From Fibrobacterota bacterium (GTDB taxonomy: Bacteria > Fibrobacterota > Chitinivibrionia > Chitinivibrionales > FEN-1185): a stretch of 56,536 nt of DNA. A program made the translations under genes and the position numbers. Position 1 is the stretch's first letter. The number at the start of each line of letters is the position of its first letter. This document shows positions 51,224 through 56,536 of this stretch, piece after piece. Under the pieces are notes generated by a model. It was not told the origin of the DNA, did no database searches, and saw nothing but the letters and a program-made list of their open reading frames with translations. The stretch lies in assembly GCA_003165595.1 (NCBI GenBank), contig PLWQ01000023.1, forward strand, positions 84,876-141,411, given 5' to 3'.

Positions 51224-51724
51224 TCAATCTCCGTCCGGTTTTACGGATGTTTTTAACAGGCTCAGGCAACGATGACGACTTGAAGAAATGTTCGATACCG
51301 TACCTGTTTTATCCGGAGATTTCCGAGGCAGTGCGTCGGAAATCATGGGCCCCATAGATTCGCCACGCAGTGCGTGGTGAATCTGATTTGCTGCAATGAG
51401 AACAGGATATTCCAGATAAAATTGTCGCATGTACCGGAGGTTCTGAATCGAATATCCGGAGCCATATTCCGCTTGCAGTTTTTCCGAAAGATTTGCTATC
51501 TCTCGCTTCCCATATGCGCCTCTTTTCCTTCCATGTTGCTCTTCCTCAACAATTTCACGCCCGACAAACCAGTTTGCAATCACCTGCGTTGTGTTCACCG
51601 ATCTGGCAACTGTTGCACGGGCGGATTCCAGAATGGCGCGAATGCGGGAAAAAAGGTCCGATTTTGACCTCACCCCCGACCCCTCTCCCACAAGGCGAGG
51701 GGAGCCGGAATGATTCTTAATCAT
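51224..51724 (-). CDS. DUF1016/YhcG-type N-terminal domain, truncated
   Basis: A 166-residue protein carrying only the N-terminal helical domain of the YhcG family: TVARSVNTTQVIANWFVGRE, EEEQHGRKRGAYGKREI, LQAEYGSGYSIQNLRYMRQF. Full members are ~350 residues with a C-terminal PD-(D/E)xK nuclease. Here that part is absent and the end (SSSRHRCLSLLKTSVK) looks frame-altered. Residues ~115-140 are encoded by two tandem palindromes. The first ~20 residues are encoded by an interspersed GC-rich repeat, so the true start may be internal. ATG overlaps the Mod stop (ATGA). Confidence 0.65.
   Translation of the reverse strand: MIKNHSGSPRLVGEGSGVRSKSDLFSRIRAILESARATVARSVNTTQVIANWFVGREIVEEEQHGRKRGAYGKREIANLSEKLQAEYGSGYSIQNLRYMRQFYLEYPVLIAANQIHHALRGESMGPMISDALPRKSPDKTGTVSNISSSRHRCLSLLKTSVKPDGD
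51318..51344. repeat. Palindromic repeat inside the yhcG-like gene (unit 1)
   Basis: GATTTCCGA...TCGGAAATC inverted repeat around GGCAGTGCG. It shares its GCAGTGCGT centre with the second unit 13 bases away and is read in frame. Confidence 0.75.
51357..51383. repeat. Palindromic repeat inside the yhcG-like gene (unit 2)
   Basis: GATTCGCCACG...CGTGGTGAATC inverted repeat with the same GCAGTGCGT centre as unit 1. Both are translated as part of an apparent insertion in the protein. Confidence 0.75.
51670..51712. repeat. Interspersed CCTCACCCCCGACCCCTCTC-type repeat
   Basis: CTCACCCCCGACCCCTCTCC followed by CACAAGGCGAGGGGAG forms an imperfect hairpin of a type common between bacterial genes. 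Here it overlaps the 5' coding end of the yhcG-like gene, supplying most of its first 20 codons. Confidence 0.6.
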
Positions 51725-53364
51725 GCATCCTCCCCGTCAAAAAGGCTTGTCTGTGGTCTCAACTCTTTTGGAGCCTTGGGTAAGTTTTCAACCTTCAAAC
51801 TGTAATCGTCATGGCCCCATTCGCAGCGGGAAAGAACCTGTTTGGGAATTTTCTTGACCGTGAGATTTTGATGGCGCTCGGTGTTTCCGCGAAAAGCAAG
51901 ACACAATACCAGGAGCGAACGTTCCAGCCCCACGTCGTCGCTTAACTGCTCAAGCTGGTCGTGCGTGAGCGTCTGCGTGGTCACGTAAATATAATCCCGC
52001 TCCGTTGAATGGCCGTGCTGCCAATACATGGTCTCCGAAGGAGCATACACAAACCCTTCCAATTTGCAAAGAGCCTCGGCAAGCATGGCAGCGTTGAATT
52101 CCTTGTTGATAACGTAATTGCCCCATTTGTCTTTTTCAAGAAGCGAAGGGGCCAAGCGATAATAGCGGAAACCGCCGCCGCCTTTCCAGTTGACCGCATC
52201 GGTGATGCCACCCTTGTCTTCGTTATCGATCACTTTCTTGAGGCGGGGGATGATGTGCGTGTGGCAGTGCTCGCCAAGCTCGACCATGATCCAGCGGCGG
52301 CCCATTTTGTGGGCAACGGCGCCGGTGGTGCCGGAACCGGCGAAGGAGTCGAGGACGAGGTCGCCGGGGGAGGTGGCTAAAGAAAGAATGTGTTTTAATA
52401 GTCGTTCTGGTTTTGGCGTATCAAACACGGAGCCAGAATTAAAAGCTTTTACTTCGAGCTTTGCTTCATGATTGTGGCCTACATCTTCTTGCAACCAAAG
52501 TGTACTAGGTGGCCTGGTTGCATTTTCATCAATGTACTGCTTGACATAAATTTCCCAGTGTGAATCCTTCTTAACAAATTCAAGAGCAAGCTCGTTTTCA
52601 GAAACATTCTCCTTTTTCCAACGCCACCGTCCTTCTGTTCCATCAGGTTTTACCGGCCATATTTCGCTACCATCTGGCGCTTTAACAGCATACCACATTG
52701 AAGGCCGATCTTGACGCAAGGACTCTGAACCTTCTTTTCTTAGTGATCGACGTCTATAATACTTGCCATTCTTTTTATCCATAAAATTAAATTGCTCAGC
52801 ATTTTGATCTTTCGCGATTTGATTAACTAGAAATGCATTTGATTTCCTGTATACAAGAACGTGGTCATGACTCACACTGAAACCCGTTGCATCCATACGC
52901 TCACTATAAACTTTTTGCCAGAAGCAGTCTGCCACAAAATTGTCACGACCAAAGATCTCATCGCAAAGCAATTTTAAATAATGTGCTTCATTGTCGTCCA
53001 TGGTTATCCACAAGGAACCATCTTCACTAAGAAGATGCCTTGCCAATTCCAACCTATCTCTCATCAAGCTCAACCAAATCGAATGTTCAATTCCGTCATC
53101 ATAATGTTCAAATGCGCTCCCCGTATTATACGGTGGGTCGAAAGCCGCGCACTTCACCTTCCCCGCAAACTCCTGCTCCAGCGCCTTGAGCGCCAGCAGA
53201 TTATCCCCAAATATCAACTTATTATCAAAAACATCCTTATCACTCACCCTGTACTTCGCGCAATAGCTCTTCTCCGGCTCCTCAATCAGTATGCGCGGTT
53301 CCAGTTTGGGCCGGTTTTCTTTCCCGATCCAGGTGAGTTCGAGTTTGGGTTTTTTATTCTGCAT
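51721..53364 (-). CDS. mod: Type III-like site-specific DNA (adenine-N6) methyltransferase, Mod
   Basis: A 547-residue beta-class N6-adenine methyltransferase. The catalytic motif IV is CAAFDPPYNTGSAFEHY near residue 77, and the AdoMet-binding motif I LVLDSFAGSGTTGAVAHKMG near residue 345. The order IV before I is that of beta-class enzymes, including type III Mod. Regions between and after them would hold target recognition. It protects host DNA and gives specificity to Res. The ATG overlaps the DinD stop by 11 bases, and its stop overlaps the yhcG-like start, so the island is one tightly packed operon. Confidence 0.92.
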   Translation of the reverse strand: MQNKKPKLELTWIGKENRPKLEPRILIEEPEKSYCAKYRVSDKDVFDNKLIFGDNLLALKALEQEFAGKVKCAAFDPPYNTGSAFEHYDDGIEHSIWLSLMRDRLELARHLLSEDGSLWITMDDNEAHYLKLLCDEIFGRDNFVADCFWQKVYSERMDATGFSVSHDHVLVYRKSNAFLVNQIAKDQNAEQFNFMDKKNGKYYRRRSLRKEGSESLRQDRPSMWYAVKAPDGSEIWPVKPDGTEGRWRWKKENVSENELALEFVKKDSHWEIYVKQYIDENATRPPSTLWLQEDVGHNHEAKLEVKAFNSGSVFDTPKPERLLKHILSLATSPGDLVLDSFAGSGTTGAVAHKMGRRWIMVELGEHCHTHIIPRLKKVIDNEDKGGITDAVNWKGGGGFRYYRLAPSLLEKDKWGNYVINKEFNAAMLAEALCKLEGFVYAPSETMYWQHGHSTERDYIYVTTQTLTHDQLEQLSDDVGLERSLLVLCLAFRGNTERHQNLTVKKIPKQVLSRCEWGHDDYSLKVENLPKAPKELRPQTSLFDGEDA

Positions 53365-54226
53365 GTTTGCTTTCCGTTAATTTCGTCCGCGCCAGTTTCC
53401 CCGTGTCCTTTAGAATCTTCTTTTCGTCCGATTTTACTCTTCGTTCCAATTTCTTAATATCCTCTTCAGGAGGAAGCTCTTCCGGCTTGATGTCGCTCTT
53501 CGCAAGAACGTCCCGCACGTCCCGGTTGTTCTTTACATGCTCACTTGTGATACGCGGTTCGCCGAATAAATTGTTCTTTTTAACATTAAAATTCGTGATC
53601 TCGGTGGCCAGGTCTTTGGCTTTAATGGTAATTGTCGGTAAGAAATCGGCAAGCGGACGATTTTCCGGCATTCCGAGCTTCTTTTTCATTTGTAGGGTCG
53701 TTAATCCGCCAAAAAGGGCCTGATCCCCCATGCTTCGGATACGCCCGAACCCTTGACTATCCACGCCGCGTTCGAAAATAAGCTTTGAGAGTTCCGTTTC
53801 CGTTTCGACAAGCTTTTGCCGGGCGTGTAATCTTTCAACAAGGTTGATTCGCTGTTCCAGCATTTCCTGCTTACGGGTCTGAAGGGCGAAATAACTCTGG
53901 GCGAAAGCGATTTGATCTTTTCGCGGGTCGCCGTTCTGCGCGATAAGGTAGCAGGCATAACGGGTGAGCATGATGTCGTCGATTTCGCGTTGAACGCCTG
54001 AACCAACTTCAACTTTTTTACTTATACTCACAAAATGGTCTGTTGTATCCTGACCTACTTTTAAAAGAGAAATTTTGGCCTTCTCAATAACCTTTTCGAA
54101 ATTGCGCCAATCATCGTATTCAAGGAGCTTTTGCATGTCACGGGCAAGCCAATATTCGACGCCGTTTTCTTCATAGGCCGCCTCTTCAAAGGTAATACGC
54201 AGCTTTGTAATTATTTGCTTTTCCAT
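53354..54226 (-). CDS. dinD: DinD-family protein
   Basis: A 290-residue protein of the DNA-damage-inducible protein D family. The N-terminal BRO-like domain (YWLARDMQKLLEYDDWRNF, KAKISLLKVGQDTTDHF, IDDIMLTRYACYLIAQNGD) is followed by FAQSYFALQTRKQE and a C-terminal half with RSMGDQALFGGLTTLQMK and PLADFLPTITIKAKDLA. E. coli DinD inhibits RecA filament activity. Its frequent place in restriction islands suggests regulation or host-damage control, which is inferred. The ATG at 54226 has AAGGA six bases upstream. Confidence 0.88.
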   Translation of the reverse strand: MEKQIITKLRITFEEAAYEENGVEYWLARDMQKLLEYDDWRNFEKVIEKAKISLLKVGQDTTDHFVSISKKVEVGSGVQREIDDIMLTRYACYLIAQNGDPRKDQIAFAQSYFALQTRKQEMLEQRINLVERLHARQKLVETETELSKLIFERGVDSQGFGRIRSMGDQALFGGLTTLQMKKKLGMPENRPLADFLPTITIKAKDLATEITNFNVKKNNLFGEPRITSEHVKNNRDVRDVLAKSDIKPEELPPEEDIKKLERRVKSDEKKILKDTGKLARTKLTESKHAE

Positions 54227-54250
54227 GTGGTTCCTTTTCAACTTAATCTA

Positions 54251-54284
54251 TTAACCATTTCGGTGCCCTCAACGATATGGTTAA
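54251..54284. promoter_or_regulatory. Inverted repeat upstream of dinD
   Basis: TTAACCAT and ATGGTTAA, 8-bp perfect arms separated by 18 bases, 25 bases before the dinD start. It may be an operator or a weak terminator of the preceding fragment. Confidence 0.35.
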
Positions 54285-54316
54285 TCGTTTTAATTAAATT
54301 TCCCTCGTATTCCCCG

Positions 54317-54592
54317 CTATACACACCTGTATACTAAATCTACCATTTTGCCGGCGTCGGCAAAATGGTTACCAGTTTCGTTGCCGGACCGGGTGCATGA
54401 AACCCGTGCGCGCTCAATTGCCTGCTCAAACCGTCGCCACTGGCTATAGCCCAGAAGCGGTTGAAGCATACGAGCGCTCCAGTATTCCGCTCCGTGCGGG
54501 TTTGTCTGCCTTATGTCTTCAAATGTCATCTGTTTCAAAACCGACGATGACGAGTCCTGATCCGGGTTCATCGGGTTTTTATCTTTACTCAT
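54317..54592 (-). pseudogene. DinD-like N-terminal fragment
   Basis: A 91-residue frame with MTFEDIRQTNPHGAEYWSAR, LQPLLGYSQWRRFEQAI and GNETGNHFADAGKMVD. This is the same N-terminal BRO-like domain as the adjacent dinD but from a divergent paralog. It stops where the rest of the protein should continue. It starts with ATGA overlap on the SNF2 helicase stop, so it was once a proper operon member and has lost about two thirds of its length. Confidence 0.7.
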
Positions 54593-56529
54593 ACAAGTCT
54601 CCATAGTATTGTAAATATCTCTTTACCGCTTGAAGATTGAATCAACTTCCCCTCAATCACTCCAATCAACTCATCTCTCTTCCTGTCAATCTCATCCTGC
54701 GCCTCAAACAACGCCTTCCTTTTCGCATTCCTCGTCCCTTCCAAGGCCCGAATCTGCTTTTGTCCGGCAAGCTTTTCCTCCAGGCTCAAGGCAATCGTTG
54801 TCGCCCTTTTAATCTCCCGTATTTGCTTGTCGATCTCCTTAATTTCCCGTTCCAGCGCCACCTTCAAATCCTCGGCCCAATTGTCCAATTTTTCCGCCTC
54901 TGCTTCAAAGAACTTGGCGTTTCTTTCTGATATCGTGCGTTGTATTTCTGTTTTACGTCCTTCGGTCCGCTCCGTCAATCGAGAATCGGTTATTGGCGTT
55001 TGAACCGGCGTAACGGTTTTCGCAGTAAGGGAAAAAAGTCTTCGTGCCGCGTCCTCATCCATCATGGCACCGTCCGATGAAACCGCCGAGAAAATCAAGT
55101 GATCTTCTTCCTGATCCAGGGATTTGATTGTAAACAGGCTCAGCAACAATTCGCCGTTCTTCCCAATGTATGGTTCAAGAATGGTGATTTTCTTTGACCC
55201 GTCATATCGAAACGTTATCTCAGCAGGCGGCAACTCCTTTTTCTTGGCGTTCTCAAGCACATATTGGGCAAGCGGGTGTTGCATCCGGTACAAATGCGCT
55301 TCACCCGTATGGCGGGGGAGTTCATACAGTCCTAATAATATCTTTGCGTTTGCGTCGAAAGGGTTTTTCTTAAGCGTAAATGATGATTGGTCATCCTTAA
55401 ATTCAGCATTTTCACCAAGAACAAACTGAGTAAGATCCATAAGAGTTTGTTCATATCGTGTCCGGTACTCTTTGCTGCTTGCCATGCTTATCCGCAACTT
55501 TTCGTGGACTTCCTCATCGAAATTTTCAAACAATTGTTTGCGTGTGCGGGTCATTGCATCATTGATTTGGGCGCCAAGCTCAGCCTGAAGCCGGTCAAAG
55601 CATGTCTTAATTTCACCGGACGTCCGGCAATGGTGGTAAATATCGGCAATTCGTTTTTCAAAATCAACACCGGATTCTATTGCACCCAGAACCTCATCGC
55701 TCGCCCCGAACACGCCTTCGAAAAGCTTGAATTTTTCGGACAACAATTGGAATACCCGCTGGTCGGCTTCGTTCTTATTGTTTAAAAAATTGACAACGAC
55801 GACATCATGCTTTTGGCCATAGCGGTGGCAGCGGCCGATTCTTTGTTCGATTCGTTGAGGGTTCCAAGGAAGATCATAATTGACAACCAGCGAACAGAAC
55901 TGGAGGTTTATTCCTTCTGCCCCGGCTTCAGTTGCAATCATTATCTTGCCTTGATCGCCGAAATAGTCGACAATAGCCGAGCGCATGTCGGCTGTGCGTG
56001 AGCCGGTCACGCGGTCGGTGCCTTTGTGCTTCTCAACCCACTCGGAATAGATTTTCTTGGAGGTTTCATCATTATTGGAACCATTAAAAAGCACGATTCC
56101 TTCAGAGAATGGGCTGTCGGCGAGGAGCCGAAGCAGATACAACTGCGTGCGGCGGGACTCTGTGAAAATTATCGCTTTCCTGGCTGCGCCTAGCCTTTCC
56201 GCTTCACTGAATGCACGGTCTAAGGCACTCACGAGCTCCCTTCCTTTAGCATTGGTCGTTATTGACACCGCAAGCGAACGGAATCCGTCCAGATCTTTGA
56301 TTTCATTTTCGATGGCTGCCCGTTCTTCAATTGACAAAGGAGCTGGGGGCGCGTCTTCGTCCGGCCATTCCTCGGCAGTTTCATCAAGGGCCTCGTAATC
56401 CTTGTCGAGTTCATCTTCGAGCTGTTCTTTCGGGGTGCCCTTTGCAAGCTTTTCTCGTAACCGTTTAATAAGCGTTTCAAGAGCCCCGGCAATGGCAAAG
56501 CTGGACGATGCCAGCCCTCTCTGACTATA
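54589..56529 (-). CDS. SNF2-type helicase C-terminal region (5' incomplete)
   Basis: A 646-residue open segment running to near the window end. The helicase C lobe is clear: KAIIFTESRRTQLYLLRLLA, a motif of the form KIMIATEAGAEGINLQF (motif V), LVVNYDLPWNPQRIEQRIGRCHRYGQ (motif VI, given here in two overlapping halves: LVVNYDLPWNP and RIEQRIGRCHRYGQ), VVVVNFLNN. A long C-terminal part with coiled coil (about last 170 residues, Glu/Lys/Arg-rich) follows. The ATPase N lobe lies outside. In frame, TAA occurs at 56530-56532 just before YSQRGLASSSFAI, so the gene is either split there by a nonsense or frameshift change or this is a sequence error. It resembles the SNF2 proteins found with restriction and DISARM-like systems. 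Confidence 0.8.
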   Translation of the reverse strand, partial: YSQRGLASSSFAIAGALETLIKRLREKLAKGTPKEQLEDELDKDYEALDETAEEWPDEDAPPAPLSIEERAAIENEIKDLDGFRSLAVSITTNAKGRELVSALDRAFSEAERLGAARKAIIFTESRRTQLYLLRLLADSPFSEGIVLFNGSNNDETSKKIYSEWVEKHKGTDRVTGSRTADMRSAIVDYFGDQGKIMIATEAGAEGINLQFCSLVVNYDLPWNPQRIEQRIGRCHRYGQKHDVVVVNFLNNKNEADQRVFQLLSEKFKLFEGVFGASDEVLGAIESGVDFEKRIADIYHHCRTSGEIKTCFDRLQAELGAQINDAMTRTRKQLFENFDEEVHEKLRISMASSKEYRTRYEQTLMDLTQFVLGENAEFKDDQSSFTLKKNPFDANAKILLGLYELPRHTGEAHLYRMQHPLAQYVLENAKKKELPPAEITFRYDGSKKITILEPYIGKNGELLLSLFTIKSLDQEEDHLIFSAVSSDGAMMDEDAARRLFSLTAKTVTPVQTPITDSRLTERTEGRKTEIQRTISERNAKFFEAEAEKLDNWAEDLKVALEREIKEIDKQIREIKRATTIALSLEEKLAGQKQIRALEGTRNAKRKALFEAQDEIDRKRDELIGVIEGKLIQSSSGKEIFTILWRLV

Positions 56530-56536
56530 TTAATGA

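Noticed and set aside
48529-56529. Complete DISARM or BREX system
   Set aside because: No drmA/drmB/drmC, pglZ or brxC-like genes are visible; the core genes are type III Mod and Res.

Overview
The window is a chromosomal segment from a Gram-negative, high-GC bacterium, apparently uncultivated. It encodes lipoproteins, a TolC-type outer-membrane channel and a FecR/beta-barrel surface protein. The best taxonomic pointer is the gene at 21070-21900. It belongs to the TIGR02147 family, which was described as a paralogous family in Fibrobacter succinogenes. Together with the large propeller and FGE-like surface proteins this suggests Fibrobacterota (Chitinispirillia-like). That assignment is inference and was not tested by phylogeny. 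No rRNA, tRNA or CRISPR array was recognised.

Layout. 1-9414: core metabolism: pyruvate phosphate dikinase (5' end outside the window), FKBP lipoprotein, PHP hydrolase, a decayed vapBC-like pair, 2'-5' RNA ligase-type phosphodiesterase, NAD(P)HX repair enzyme, and a coaX-birA-nadC cofactor block that follows a FecR/barrel gene. 11718-13645: a tiny membrane protein coupled to a GT-C-type glycosyltransferase. 13941-15962 (minus): acyl carrier protein, phosphopantetheinyl transferase and B12-binding radical SAM enzyme, overlapping end to end. 16104-21900 (minus): two large secreted proteins and the TIGR02147 regulator. 22147-28686 (plus): eight overlapping genes for a hybrid fatty-acid-synthase/beta-oxidation-like pathway (thioesterase, ketosynthase, KASIII-like, acyltransferase-like, hydroxyacyl dehydrogenase, two crotonases, a degenerate AcpS-like protein). 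28867-36676: a membrane glycosyltransferase, hisD coupled to a second B12 radical SAM gene, then ymdB-xseA-xseB-ispA. 37633-41816: a four-gene efflux operon (HlyD, TolC, ABC ATPase, ABC-2 permease). 42147-48092: katG and small accessory genes, several broken. 48529-56529 (minus): a lower-GC defence island with type III restriction-modification genes, DinD and a SNF2-type helicase.

The most distinctive system is the lipid- or polyketide-like pathway. The minus-strand ACP/PPTase/radical SAM operon and the plus-strand KS/KASIII/AT/HCDH/ECH operon complement each other, because the plus-strand operon has no ACP of its own. Three of its proteins lack hallmark catalytic residues: the KASIII His/Asn, the acyltransferase Arg, and the AcpS Asp/Glu. 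This suggests unusual chemistry or carrier recognition. No known product could be assigned.

Intergenic space carries several repeat families. The clearest is a ~135-bp element with three successive hairpins, present once upstream of ymdB and once, inverted, after the efflux operon.
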